A stretch of 20,824 nucleotides of DNA from DATKZS01 sp035527835 [NCBI: bacterium] (GCA_035527835.1 DATKZS010000032.1:1-20824); one strand, 5' to 3'. Positions 1-7,950 are shown, numbered from the stretch's first letter. The notes: generated from the letters alone by a model not told the origin. Program-made: numbers and translations.

Positions 1-197
1 TAACACGATTTTAAGAAGGCTTGAGTGCGAATGTTTCTTGCTTGGCGCTCCCGTCGGCCGGTTCGCCAAGCCGGTTGGAGCCAACGCTCCGGAGCTGTTC
101 TTTGCCGGGCCGCCAAGAAACATCAGGTTTTACTTGGCGATTCCTGGCGCTCTTGGCGTCTTGGCGGTTTTCTTACGGCCTATTTTGGACAAGAGTG
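1..197 (+). mobile_element. MITE-like element, copy A (truncated by window edge)
   Basis: This stretch is nearly identical to the reverse complement of 9896-10092, by eye about 90% or better with a few small indels. Similarity stops at position 197, just after TTTTGGACAAGAGTG, exactly where the other copy also ends, so this is a real element boundary. The interior is rich in GCCAAG/CTTGGC motifs. The opposite terminal inverted repeat, visible in the second copy, would lie beyond the left edge of the window. No transposase is encoded; short open frames here are not conserved protein. Element class is inference. Confidence 0.75.
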
Positions 198-316
198 ATA
201 TATAGGGGGGCTTGTTTTCCGGGGGGAGGATCGAGGTGAAGATTGCGAGGCGGGTTCTACGAAATATTTTTTTGTCTAGTTGCGCTCAACATTTTGGGCC
301 GCAATTCCGTGGCCTT

Positions 317-426
317 TCTTGTGGCCTGAAATTCGGGCGCGGCTGGCCTGAAGTTCGGACACGGGTGGCCCAGAGTTCGGACATGGGTGGCCCAAAGTCC
401 GGACGCGGGTGGCCCGAGGTCCGGGC
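317..426. repeat. 22-nt tandem repeat, five units
   Basis: Five consecutive 22-nt units occur at 317-338, 339-360, 361-382, 383-404 and 405-426. The approximate pattern is GYGGGTGGCCYRRARTYCGG followed by two variable bases. The first unit is the most diverged. The unit length is not a multiple of three and the open frames crossing it give no repeated peptide, so it is best read as non-coding. There are no unique spacers, so it is not CRISPR. The rest of 198-785 holds only the palindromic repeat at 622-710; I see no gene there. Confidence 0.8.
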
Positions 427-621
427 CACGGAGCCCGTTTTTGCTGCCGGCAAAATCAGGCCACGGGCGCGTAACCCGCGGGATTTTATGAAAAGCGGTC
501 CCGGCAAAAGCGAAAAATTTTCCGCCAACGGCTTCCGTGGCCTCAGGTTTAGGCCAGCTGACGGGTCCATTAGCGAAAAAGCGGCGGTTGCATTTTCTTG
601 GGGCTGGCGGCGTCAAAAAGA

Positions 622-710
622 GAGACAGGATTGACAGGATTTGCAGGATGAAGAAGAGAAAACAATCGGCGCCTTTCGGCAATCATGTAAATCCTGTTGA
701 TCCCGTCATA
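622..710. repeat. Palindromic AGGAT-family repeat, copy 1
   Basis: The left arm begins GACAGGATTGACAGGATTT (from 624). The right arm ends with AAATCCTGTTGATCCCGTC (up to about 708). The two arms are imperfect reverse complements, about 20 of 26 positions, around a roughly 33-nt centre. The repeat lies about 75 bp past the end of the anti-sigma gene, so it would sit in the 3' part of that transcript. A second copy lies at 13710-13794. Confidence 0.75.
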
Positions 711-785
711 AGTTTTTCAGGGCGGAGGCAACGGAGCGCGCGGAGATGGCACAGTGAAATGATTGTGGTTATTTGCTGTTCACGG

Positions 786-1544
786 TCAGGGTTCGAGGGG
801 CGCGGTGGGGGATGGAAGGGCCCGGACGTATATGGGGTACATGGTTCGTGCCTGGCGCAGGGTGGTTGGCATGGCGAGTCCCTGCTGCTCGACGTAGGCC
901 TGGATGATGGGGAACTCGGCGGGGTCCATCTCGACTTCGAGGACCCGGTCGGGGGTATGGATGATGACGCCGGTTCCGCGGTGGTGGGGATAGACGTCAT
1001 AGCCCTTGAGGTTTGGGTCGGACTTCACAACCTGCATCAGGAACTCGGTCGGGTTGTCGTACATGGCCGGCTCGGCGGCTGCGTCATGGGAAGGGTTGGT
1101 GGAGGCGAACTCGACGGGGACGGGGTCGGTGGCGCCGACCAGGCTCGCGGGGACCGTTTCCTCATGGTGGGTCAAGCCGGCGATGGTCTTGGATACGCGG
1201 TTGTCTTGGGACACGAGCAGGATGGTGAGAACGAGCACGGCGGTGGCAACGGCGGTCATGGAGCGGAGCGGCAGGGCGTTGAGCCCGTGGTTCAGGAAGG
1301 ATGCTGCTCTTCTGAACCAGGCGGCGTCGCGGTCGAGGCGCTCTTGGACCAGATAGACGAAGTTCGGGGGGGCCTTGACCTCGGGCAGCTCCCGCATGGC
1401 CCGGACTGCGGCGGAAAAGCGCTGGTACTCGCGGCGGCAGGCGACGCAGCCCTTCAGGTGCTCCCGGATGGGTTCTTGCTCCGGGTTGGGAAGCAACCCG
1501 TCAAAGTAGTCGGAAAAGCCGTCTCTGATTTGTTTGCAGTCCAT
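786..1544 (-). CDS. Zinc-finger (zf-HC2) anti-sigma factor, single membrane span
   Basis: Predicted membrane-anchored anti-sigma factor that would hold the ECF sigma encoded just upstream. The N-terminus has the anti-sigma zinc-finger pattern H-x3-C-x2-C (H29, C33, C36) in a leader starting MDCKQIRDGFSDYFDGLLP, typical of zf-HC2 proteins. One hydrophobic helix lies at about residues 96-111. The C-terminal part (about 125-252) is presumably extracytoplasmic and resembles no domain I can name. I chose the Met at 1544 over the one at 1556 because GAGG lies 6 nt before it and MDC is the usual start of this family. The gene is 256 nt downstream of the sigma gene, same strand, with a palindromic repeat in the gap. 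Pairing with that sigma is inference from order. Confidence 0.85.
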   Translation of the reverse strand: MDCKQIRDGFSDYFDGLLPNPEQEPIREHLKGCVACRREYQRFSAAVRAMRELPEVKAPPNFVYLVQERLDRDAAWFRRAASFLNHGLNALPLRSMTAVATAVLVLTILLVSQDNRVSKTIAGLTHHEETVPASLVGATDPVPVEFASTNPSHDAAAEPAMYDNPTEFLMQVVKSDPNLKGYDVYPHHRGTGVIIHTPDRVLEVEMDPAEFPIIQAYVEQQGLAMPTTLRQARTMYPIYVRALPSPTAPLEP

Positions 1545-1686
1545 CGCAGGCCTCATAAATTTCTATTCCCCTACCTTTACTTGACATCCGGGGCGGGGAT
1601 TGGTTCCCCGAATTCTGCACATTTTCGCCATTTTCGGGCCGGCGGCGCGGCTGATGTCTAAGTTATTGATGTTCATAGACATTACG

Positions 1687-1706
1687 TTTACGGCCATGGC
1701 CGTAAA
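1687..1706. other. Perfect 20-bp palindrome
   Basis: A perfect palindrome centred on CCATGG (TTTACGGCCA and its exact complement) lies between the sigma and anti-sigma genes. It directly abuts the GATGAAC-type repeat. It could be an operator, or just part of the repeat structure. There is no T-run, so a classical terminator is unlikely. Confidence 0.6.
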
Positions 1707-1797
1707 GAATTTTTGCCGCGGATGAACGCAGATAATTTCCGTAAAAAAGTTCGATCCGCGTTCATCCGCGTTCATCCGCGGCTCAAAAAATTCTTTG
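1703..1797. repeat. Palindromic GATGAAC-family repeat, copy 1
   Basis: The left arm (about 1703-1733, containing CCGCGGATGAACGCAGAT) and the right arm (about 1753-1797, containing ATCCGCGTTCATCCGCGG) are inverted copies. The outer AAAGAATTTTT/AAAAAATTCTTT sequences also pair. The repeat fills the gap between sigma and anti-sigma, ending at the sigma stop codon, so it would form a hairpin in their shared transcript. Further copies lie at 5011-5089, 6678-6760 and 19751-19836. Confidence 0.8.
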
Positions 1798-1800
1798 TCC

Positions 1801-2805
1801 TCACAGCTTGATCTTGCCCTCCAGCTTCTTTTTGAGGTCGTTCCTGGCGCGGTGGATGCGGGACTTGACCGTGCCGACCTTGATGCCGACGATGTCGGCG
1901 ATTTCCTCGTAGGACAGGTCCTGGATGTCGCGGAGCACGACGACGATGCGGTGGTCGGGGTCGAGTCCGGCGATGGCGTCCTGGACCAGGGCCTGGATCT
2001 CCTCGGAGGCCAGGGTCTTTTCCGGGTCCGGTGACTCGTCCTCCGGTTCGTAATAGAGCTCGCCGTCCTCCACCTCCTGCGGCTGGTCAATGGAGAAGGT
2101 CTGGAAGTAGCGGCGTCGGCCCAGGTACTTGATGCGGTTCTTGCAATGGTTCACGGTGACGCGGTAGACCCAGGTTGAGAACAGGGACTCGCCGCGGAAG
2201 TTCTTGAGGGACTTATGGAGGGTGATAAAGACCTCCTGGGCCATGTCCTTGGCCTCGTCGCGGTCGCCCAGGATGCGGAAGCAGAGGTTATGGACCTTGT
2301 TCTGATACTTGATGACGATGCGGGTGAAGGACTCGTTGTCGCCTTGGAGGAAGCGCTTGATCAGGTCAAGGTCCTCGGCCCCGGAGCCGCCTGACCATTC
2401 GCTCTGGCTGCGGCGGCGCTCCGGCTCTTCCTCCTCGGGGCCGTCTTCGCCGGGCTCAAGCTCGTCATCGGAGAGCTCGTCCACCTCATGGGCGTCTTGG
2501 GCCAGGGCATCCCCAGCCTCGGGCAGGTCATCATCGGGGGGCAGGTCGTCATCATCGGAGTGTTGCGGGCTCTTCCCTCGCTTGCCCGGACGGCCCGAGT
2601 CCTGGCTCTCCTTTTTGGGGGCCGCGGTTTTTTTGTCCTTGCCCGAACGGTCTTTCGCGGCCAGGAGCAGGGGCGCGGCCGGGACGTGGTGGAACAGGTC
2701 CGTGAGGGCGGCCCATAAGTTCGCGAGCGCCCACCAGGCGGCCGCGGGCGCTGGGCCGAGGGCGACCGGTCCGGGCGCGGCTGATTCTGTGCATGAGTTC
2801 GTCAT
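1801..2805 (-). CDS. ECF (RpoE-type) sigma factor with long acidic N-terminal extension
   Basis: Residues about 145-334 form a complete ECF sigma factor. Region 2 (145-230) includes the stretch around DEAKDMAQEVFITLHKSL and FSTWVYRVTVNHCKNRI. A linker follows, then region 4 (266-330) with the helix-turn-helix around LSYEEIADIVGIKVGTVKSR. It would direct RNA polymerase to stress- or envelope-responsive promoters. The odd part is a roughly 140-residue extension: a hydrophobic, Trp/Ala-rich start (20-50), a Lys-rich patch (51-78) and a strongly acidic D/E stretch (83-130). ECF factors are usually near 190 residues. The ATG at 2805 is the only Met codon before the core and has no obvious Shine-Dalgarno, so a downstream GTG or TTG start is possible. 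The anti-sigma gene follows on the same strand. Confidence 0.9.
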   Translation of the reverse strand: MTNSCTESAAPGPVALGPAPAAAWWALANLWAALTDLFHHVPAAPLLLAAKDRSGKDKKTAAPKKESQDSGRPGKRGKSPQHSDDDDLPPDDDLPEAGDALAQDAHEVDELSDDELEPGEDGPEEEEPERRRSQSEWSGGSGAEDLDLIKRFLQGDNESFTRIVIKYQNKVHNLCFRILGDRDEAKDMAQEVFITLHKSLKNFRGESLFSTWVYRVTVNHCKNRIKYLGRRRYFQTFSIDQPQEVEDGELYYEPEDESPDPEKTLASEEIQALVQDAIAGLDPDHRIVVVLRDIQDLSYEEIADIVGIKVGTVKSRIHRARNDLKKKLEGKIKL

Positions 2806-3024
2806 ATTTTTAGAGGCGGGAGAAAATATTTTCCCTTCATAGTATAACCCAATTTCAGCGCCTCATGGTAACGGATTTAAGGATTGCGGGCAAGAAGGCC
2901 ATGACGGATGGGCCGGACCTGTGCTGGAATGCTTGCGCGCGGCGGGAGGGATGTGGTAAGTCATGGATTGCGCTTTTCCCGGGAAAACGCGCGCGAAAAA
3001 TTCTTCATGGCAAGGAGAGGGCTG

Positions 3025-4833
3025 ATGAAAAGAATAACCCTGCGGGCGGTGTTGATTGTCGTGCTGATGGCGGCCGGATTGGCCTCTGGCTGCGGCAAGT
3101 GGCAGGCCAGGAAGCTGGGGATTTCCGAGCCGCAGTACCGGGTGCGGGTGGACAAGGACGTGATAGTGGAGATGCGGGACGGGGTGAAGCTCGCCGCTGA
3201 CATCTGTTTTCCCGAGGGAGTGGAGAAGGCGCCGGTGGTGCTGATCCGGACACCTTACGGCAAGAACCTGCAGAAGGCGATGTCGCTTCGGGGGGGCCCC
3301 AGCAACGAGATGGTGCTGGCGCAGCGGGGGTACGTGGTGATGGTGCAGGACGTGCGCGGCCGCTACGGATCGGAGGGCGAGTTCTACCCGTTTCTCCATG
3401 ACGGCGCTGACGGCCAGGACACGATCAATTGGATCGAGGCGCAGCCGTGGTACGGGGGCAAGCTGGGGACGTACGGCGCGAGCTACCTGGGCACGACGCA
3501 GTGGTTCGAGGCGCCGGACATGGCCATTGCCGCCATGCACCTTACCGTGACCAGCCCGAACCTGAAAGAGGTGCTTTACACCGGGGGCGAGCTGCACCTG
3601 ATGACCGTGTATTTCTGGTCCATGATCATGGGCGATCACGAGGAGGACGTGGGCACTGCGCTCAAGATCGCGGGCGGCCTGAACAAGTACATCGCGACAC
3701 TGCCGCTGGCTGAGGCCGACGATGCGGCGGGCCGGGACGTGCTTTATTTCGACCAGGCGCTCGATCCCGCGACCATCTGGCAGGTTTACGAGGGCGTGAA
3801 CTTCGAGGACGAGTATAAAGAGGTGAGCTCGCCGGCGGTGTTCGTGGCCGGGTGGTACGACATGTTCGAGGGGCCGCAGTTAAAGGATTTCGGGCGGCTC
3901 ACGAGTGAGGGCACGGGCGCGGCCCGGGACTCGGTGCTGATCGTGGGCCCGTGGGGACACGGCAAGGGCGGCGACGGGAGCGTGGATTACGGCGAGGACG
4001 CGGACATGAAGAAGGTCCTTGGTCCCGCGCACATCCTGGCCTGGTTCGACCATTGGCTCAAGGGGATTGACAACGGGGTGGCCGACTGGCCGCGCGTCAA
4101 GATCTTTGTCATGGGCGACAACGTGTGGCGCGACGAGGACGAGTGGCCGCTGGCGCGGACCCGGTACACGAGCTATTACCTGCACTCCGGGGGTAAGGCG
4201 AACACGGCCAAGGGCGACGGCGTTCTTTCCACGGACGCGCCCGCCGGCGACGAGATGGAGGACAAGTTCAGCTATGATCCGATGAATCCGGCGCCCACGC
4301 TCGGGGGCAACAACCTGGGGCTGAACCTGGGCGCGTACAACCAGGCCAAGGTGGAGGGCCGCGACGACGTGCTGTGCTATACCACGGAGACGCTCAAGGA
4401 GGACGTGGAGGTCACGGGCCCGATCAGCGCGGAGCTGTGGGCGGCGTCGGACGCGGTTGACACGGACTTCACGGTGAAGCTGGTGGACGTGTACCCGGAC
4501 GGCAAGGCCGTGAACATCCAGGACGGGATCGTGCGCGCCATCTACCGCGACAACGACCCGGCCCGCCCCACGCCGCTGAAGCCCGGCGCGGCCGAGAAAT
4601 ATGAGTTGGATTTGTGGGCCACGTCGAACGTGTTCAAGGCCGGGCACCGGATCAGGGTCGAGGTCTCCAGCTCCAACTTCCCCCGCTTCAATAGGAACCT
4701 GAACACCGGCGAGCCGCCGGCCACCGCGACAACTTCGGTGGTCGCGCGCCAGACCATCTATCACGACCCGGGCCACGAGTCGCGGATCATCCTCCCCATC
4801 ATCCCGCGTTCCGCGAACGTGGCCATGAAGTGA
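3025..4833 (+). CDS. CocE/NonD (X-Pro dipeptidyl-peptidase S15-like) hydrolase, lipoprotein
   Basis: Predicted 602-residue acyl hydrolase of the CocE/NonD family, which includes cocaine esterase and acylases. The N-terminus is a lipoprotein signal: Lys/Arg, hydrophobic core, then LASGC with acylated Cys23. The alpha/beta-hydrolase domain follows, with a visible triad: nucleophile Ser153 in GTYGASYLG, Asp279 in GWYDMF and His312 in GPWGHG. The C-terminal third (about 360-595) matches the beta-rich PepX_C domain in position and character. The start at 3025 is set by AAGGAGAGG ending 4 nt before ATG; an upstream in-frame ATG at 2908 would bury the signal peptide. The gene is divergent from the sigma gene and single. 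Substrate cannot be told from sequence. Confidence 0.92.
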   Translation: MKRITLRAVLIVVLMAAGLASGCGKWQARKLGISEPQYRVRVDKDVIVEMRDGVKLAADICFPEGVEKAPVVLIRTPYGKNLQKAMSLRGGPSNEMVLAQRGYVVMVQDVRGRYGSEGEFYPFLHDGADGQDTINWIEAQPWYGGKLGTYGASYLGTTQWFEAPDMAIAAMHLTVTSPNLKEVLYTGGELHLMTVYFWSMIMGDHEEDVGTALKIAGGLNKYIATLPLAEADDAAGRDVLYFDQALDPATIWQVYEGVNFEDEYKEVSSPAVFVAGWYDMFEGPQLKDFGRLTSEGTGAARDSVLIVGPWGHGKGGDGSVDYGEDADMKKVLGPAHILAWFDHWLKGIDNGVADWPRVKIFVMGDNVWRDEDEWPLARTRYTSYYLHSGGKANTAKGDGVLSTDAPAGDEMEDKFSYDPMNPAPTLGGNNLGLNLGAYNQAKVEGRDDVLCYTTETLKEDVEVTGPISAELWAASDAVDTDFTVKLVDVYPDGKAVNIQDGIVRAIYRDNDPARPTPLKPGAAEKYELDLWATSNVFKAGHRIRVEVSSSNFPRFNRNLNTGEPPATATTSVVARQTIYHDPGHESRIILPIIPRSANVAMK

Positions 4834-5010
4834 GGCGGATGCCGCCGGTTCCCGGATGATTTCAGGTCCCGGCTTGCCGCGAAAGATAAGGAAGAGGTGG
4901 ACGCTAATTGCGGCCACCTCGCGCCTTGAATTATCAGCGGCTTTGCCCCCGGCCTTCATTGAACCCAGTGCGGCCCCGGCCGCAACCAAAGTATCAGGAG
5001 ATTTCAGGAC

Positions 5011-5089
5011 CCGCAGATGAACGCAGATTAACGCGGATGATTGTGGAATAATTTTAATTTAATCTGTGTTCATCTGCGTTCATCTGCGG
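5011..5089. repeat. Palindromic GATGAAC-family repeat, copy 2
   Basis: The left arm CCGCAGATGAACGCAGATTA (from 5011) and the right arm ending TTCATCTGCGTTCATCTGCG (about 5061-5089) are near-exact inverted copies around an AT-rich centre (5039-5060). The repeat lies in the 324-bp convergent gap between the CocE-type hydrolase and the desulfoferrodoxin-like gene. The rest of 4834-5157 shows no gene. A small GGCGG/CCGCC hairpin at 4835-4847 lacks a T-tract. Confidence 0.85.
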
Positions 5090-5157
5090 CTAAAAAAATG
5101 CAAACAAACTTATGCATCTTTGATGTTAGTAGTATAGAGCCATGAGCCGCAACCGGG

Positions 5158-5523
5158 TCACTTCACCGTCATCTCCACCTTCTTGCTGCCCCTGATGTTG
5201 CAGATGCCCTCGACGCCGATCTTGGAGCCGGGCTTGGCGTCCTTGATTTTGATGGTGTCTATCCGGGCTTCCTTGTTGGTTTGGTCGGTGTAGGTGCGGG
5301 TCAGGTACTCCTTGTCATCAAGGTAAATGTTGATGGTCTTGATGTAGTGGACCTTTTCGTTCAGGGTGTGGTGCACGCAGTTGACCTTGAGCTCCTTTAG
5401 CTCGTTATTGAACTCAAGGATGATCTCGGAGGGCGGGGTGGCATGGGCCTGGCGCGCGAAGGCCGCCGCTCCGATGAACCCGAGCCCGCACATCTTGAAA
5501 AACTCCTGCCGGGAAATTCTCAC
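5158..5523 (-). CDS. Exported desulfoferrodoxin (superoxide reductase)-like protein with altered iron site
   Basis: A 121-residue protein starting at GTG 5523, preceded by a strong AAGGAGGAG. The N-terminus, SRQEFFKMCGLGFIGAAAF, looks like a Tat signal with the second Arg replaced by Gln. The mature part resembles the class II superoxide reductase-like domain: HHTLNEKVHYI (His51, His52, His59), then INIYLDDKEYL, and near the end CNIRG. In superoxide reductases the iron is held by four His and one Cys, the last ligands lying in a CNxH motif. Here Cys108 is kept but the His position is Arg111, and the spacing between the early His residues is also changed. Redox role is therefore uncertain. The gene is divergent from the CrtC-like gene. 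Confidence 0.6.
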   Translation of the reverse strand: MRISRQEFFKMCGLGFIGAAAFARQAHATPPSEIILEFNNELKELKVNCVHHTLNEKVHYIKTINIYLDDKEYLTRTYTDQTNKEARIDTIKIKDAKPGSKIGVEGICNIRGSKKVEMTVK

Positions 5524-5642
5524 GTTCTCCTCCTTGGTTGTGTGGACAGATGCGAGAGAATGTTTAACTTATCCTTGGACACGCACGTAAATATGTAAGC
5601 ACCGCAGGCGGCGGGCGCAAGGCCCGGGGCGAAAAAATCAGG

Positions 5643-6662
5643 ATGGACCTGGCCATGGAGCAAAAAGAGCGAGACAACATTGTGCGGTGGGACGGCGCCC
5701 GGCGCGGCTGGTACGAGGTGTATTACCTGAAGTGGAACGACGCCGCGAGCCGCACCGCGTACTGGGTGCGCTACACCCTGACCAGTCCGCTGCCGGGCGT
5801 GGCGGCCCCGTACTGCGAGCTGTGGGGAATTTTTTTCGACGCGGCCGACCCCGCCAAGAACTTTGCGGTCAAGGAGCGGTTCCCGATTGATAAACTCGCG
5901 TGGGACCGGGACCGGTTCCGGGTCGGCATCGCGGAGGCCGAGCTGCTCCAGAACTCCTGTCATGCGCGGATCGCGGACGCGGAGAAGGGCAACGCGCTGG
6001 AATGGGACATCCGGTTCGACTCGGCAACGCCCTCGTTCCACCACTTCCCGCACCAGAAGATGTATGAGCTCGCTTTCCCCAAGACCAAGGTCCTCTCTCC
6101 GCACCAGCACGCAAAATTTTCCGGCCGGGTCGCCGCTAACGGCCGCGAGATCGCCTTTTCGAACGCGCCGGGCCAGCAGACGCACATCTGGGGCACGAAG
6201 CACGCGCTGCGCTGGGCGTGGGGCCATTGCAACAGCTTTAGGGAGGACCCGGAGGCGGTGTGGGAGGGCCTGGACAGCCAGATCAAGCTGGGGCCGGTGA
6301 AGAGTCCGCACCTGAACCTGTTTTACCTGAAACACCGGGGCCGCGATTATTTGTTCAACTCGGTGGCGCGGCTCTTCACGAACCGCAGCCGCTGGGAGCT
6401 CGGCCGCTGGAGCTTCGCGGCGAAGAATCGAGAGCTGCGGATCGCGGGCGAGGTGTCCTGCAATTACAAGGACATGGTGGCGGTGACCTACACCGACCCC
6501 GACGGCGAAAAGCTGTGGTGCAACAACTCGAAGGTGGCGGCGATCCGGCTTACGCTGTTCGGCCCGGACGGCTCGCGGCGGGGCGAGCTCACCAGCGATC
6601 GCGGCTCCGCGGCGGAGTTCGTGGACCGGCGGACGTATCCGGAGGTCCCGGTGCGAATCTGA
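5643..6662 (+). CDS. CrtC/AttH/tocopherol-cyclase-like two-lipocalin protein
   Basis: A 339-residue protein with no signal peptide. The sequence is Trp- and beta-rich. The middle motif HIWGTKHALRWAWGHCNSF (about 180-198) recalls the conserved WG...W.W...N signature of the hydroxyneurosporene synthase (CrtC), AttH and tocopherol cyclase group, which fold as two linked lipocalin barrels and handle hydrophobic substrates. An early WYEVYYLKWND stretch fits the first barrel. No carotenoid or quinone genes are nearby, so function is open. The start is uncertain: the ATGs at 5643 and 5655 are both in frame and neither has a good Shine-Dalgarno. Assignment rests on motif likeness only. Confidence 0.55.
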   Translation: MDLAMEQKERDNIVRWDGARRGWYEVYYLKWNDAASRTAYWVRYTLTSPLPGVAAPYCELWGIFFDAADPAKNFAVKERFPIDKLAWDRDRFRVGIAEAELLQNSCHARIADAEKGNALEWDIRFDSATPSFHHFPHQKMYELAFPKTKVLSPHQHAKFSGRVAANGREIAFSNAPGQQTHIWGTKHALRWAWGHCNSFREDPEAVWEGLDSQIKLGPVKSPHLNLFYLKHRGRDYLFNSVARLFTNRSRWELGRWSFAAKNRELRIAGEVSCNYKDMVAVTYTDPDGEKLWCNNSKVAAIRLTLFGPDGSRRGELTSDRGSAAEFVDRRTYPEVPVRI

Positions 6663-6677
6663 GCGGGCACATTTTTT

Positions 6678-6760
6678 AACCACGGATGAACACGGATTCA
6701 AATTAGATGCTTGGGGGACTGCATCCGGGGATCCGTGTTCATCTGTGTTCATCCGTGGTT
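6678..6760. repeat. Palindromic GATGAAC-family repeat, copy 3
   Basis: The left arm AACCACGGATGAACACGGAT (from 6678) and the right arm ATCCGTGTTCATCTGTGTTC running on to CCGTGGTT (6731-6760) are inverted copies around a roughly 32-nt centre. The repeat lies in the 178-bp gap between the CrtC-like gene and the SGNH hydrolase, both on the plus strand, starting 15 nt after the first gene's stop. Confidence 0.85.
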
Positions 6761-6790
6761 GCTAAAACAGTTCCTCGTGCCGCGATTGTT

Positions 6791-6819
6791 TTGCCGGATG
6801 GGGGAGGGCATGGTATATA
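6791..6819 (+). promoter_or_regulatory. Candidate sigma70-type promoter for the SGNH hydrolase gene
   Basis: TTGCCG (6791-6796) and TATATA (6814-6819) are separated by 17 nt, 21 nt upstream of the ATG at 6841. Each box matches consensus at about four of six positions, so this is a weak call. Confidence 0.35.
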
Positions 6820-6840
6820 AAGAGCGCCCGGGAATCCGGC

Positions 6841-7950
6841 ATGAAAAAAGTCGGGAAAAAGCGTTGGCTGACGAGGGCGGCGTTTATGCTGCTCGGTCTG
6901 GCGGCGGGTATGGTCATTGGCGAGGCGGTGCTGAGGGTGCTCTTGTTTTCCCCGCGCATCGGCCTGAACCCATCGTCTCCGGGCGCCAACCATCCGCAGT
7001 ACCTTTTCATGCCCTGTCCCGGCCGCGGCTATTGCCTGCGCCCGTTTTTCCAGGGCCGGGACCAGAACTTCTACGGTGATTTCCACGTTCCGATAATCAT
7101 CAATTCCATGGCAATGAGGAGCGATGCTCTTGAGGCGCGGGTGTGCGGCGAGTGTCTGCGGGTGCTGATGCTGGGGGATTCCCTCACTTACGGCGAGGGG
7201 GTGTCCTGGGAGGAAGCGTATCCGGCCCGGGCCGAGTCCATTCTGAACCATATTCCGGGCCAGCGGGTTCAGGTGATGAACGGTGGGGTGCCCGGCTACA
7301 GCGTGAGCCAGAGCTTCGAGCGTCTCAAGGACTGTTACGACCGGGTCCGCCCCGGGATCGTTACCCTGGCCTGGAGCCCGGGCCTGTTTGCCCGCGAGAC
7401 CGTGCCTTTCACCTATTTTAACGGCTATCTGGTGGAAGGCCAGGCTCTCGAATACGCCCGGGTGCGTGGTGACAACATCTTCTATACGTCTTACGCCCCG
7501 GGCAGCGTCGCCGATAAAGCGGAGATGTGGTTCCAGTCCCACTCCTTCCTCTACCTGTTCTTGAAGTACGACCGGCTGCGGGGAATGATCTCGCTTCGGA
7601 CCCTGTTGTTTCTGAACCGCATGAAAGGCGGCTCTCTTAAGCCGATGACGATACCGCCCCTCTACCTTAAGAAGCCGATGGACACCGTGGTGGAAATGAA
7701 CCGGTACTGCTCGGATCGGGGCTCGGCGTTCATTTTCATCCTGCTCAAGTCCGGCGCCGAGAACGAAAAGCAGATCCTGGACTTCTGCCGGGAGCGGGGG
7801 ATCAGGGCCGTCAGCCTCGTCAACTTCGATTACCTTGCGCGGGACACGCAATGCCTGCTGGTGTTCAAGCACGACGCCCATTTCAACCGGGAGGGCCACG
7901 AGCGGATCGCCCGCGGTCTCGCGCCGCTTCTGGCGGGACCGGCCAGGTGA
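6841..7950 (+). CDS. SGNH/GDSL-family hydrolase, membrane-anchored
   Basis: A 369-residue protein with a Lys/Arg-rich start and one hydrophobic helix (about 12-35), so the catalytic domain probably faces the periplasm. The GDSL block is LMLGDSLTYGEGV with nucleophile Ser114. Block II is around NGGVPGYS. The C-terminal D-x-H pair is Asp345 and His347 in KHDAHFNREGH. SGNH enzymes of this size and topology often act as esterases or O-acetyl transferases or esterases on surface glycans; the substrate here is unknown. The gene converges on the chemoreceptor gene with only 18 nt between stop codons. Confidence 0.85.
   Translation: MKKVGKKRWLTRAAFMLLGLAAGMVIGEAVLRVLLFSPRIGLNPSSPGANHPQYLFMPCPGRGYCLRPFFQGRDQNFYGDFHVPIIINSMAMRSDALEARVCGECLRVLMLGDSLTYGEGVSWEEAYPARAESILNHIPGQRVQVMNGGVPGYSVSQSFERLKDCYDRVRPGIVTLAWSPGLFARETVPFTYFNGYLVEGQALEYARVRGDNIFYTSYAPGSVADKAEMWFQSHSFLYLFLKYDRLRGMISLRTLLFLNRMKGGSLKPMTIPPLYLKKPMDTVVEMNRYCSDRGSAFIFILLKSGAENEKQILDFCRERGIRAVSLVNFDYLARDTQCLLVFKHDAHFNREGHERIARGLAPLLAGPAR

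Noticed and set aside
317-426. Possible CRISPR array
   Set aside because: The units abut each other with no unique spacers and are only 22 nt, and no cas genes are present.
257-682. Open frames of up to 141 codons on both strands over the left gene-free region
   Set aside because: They run through a 22-nt non-triplet tandem repeat and a palindromic repeat, look low in complexity, resemble no family and have no ribosome sites.
4834-4850. Intrinsic terminator after the CocE-type gene
   Set aside because: The GGCGG/CCGCC stem is only 5 bp with a 3-nt loop and no T-run follows.
3880-4989. Open frame of 369 codons on the minus strand
   Set aside because: Shadow of the CocE-type hydrolase; its composition is typical of antisense GC-rich frames.
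5158-5523. SoxZ-like sulfur carrier
   Set aside because: The His-rich motif, the IYLDD strand and the terminal CN motif fit the desulfoferrodoxin fold better than SoxZ, and no sox genes are nearby.
5520-6752. Open frame of 410 codons on the minus strand
   Set aside because: It runs through the GATGAAC repeat and the complement of the CrtC-like gene, with no recognisable domain.
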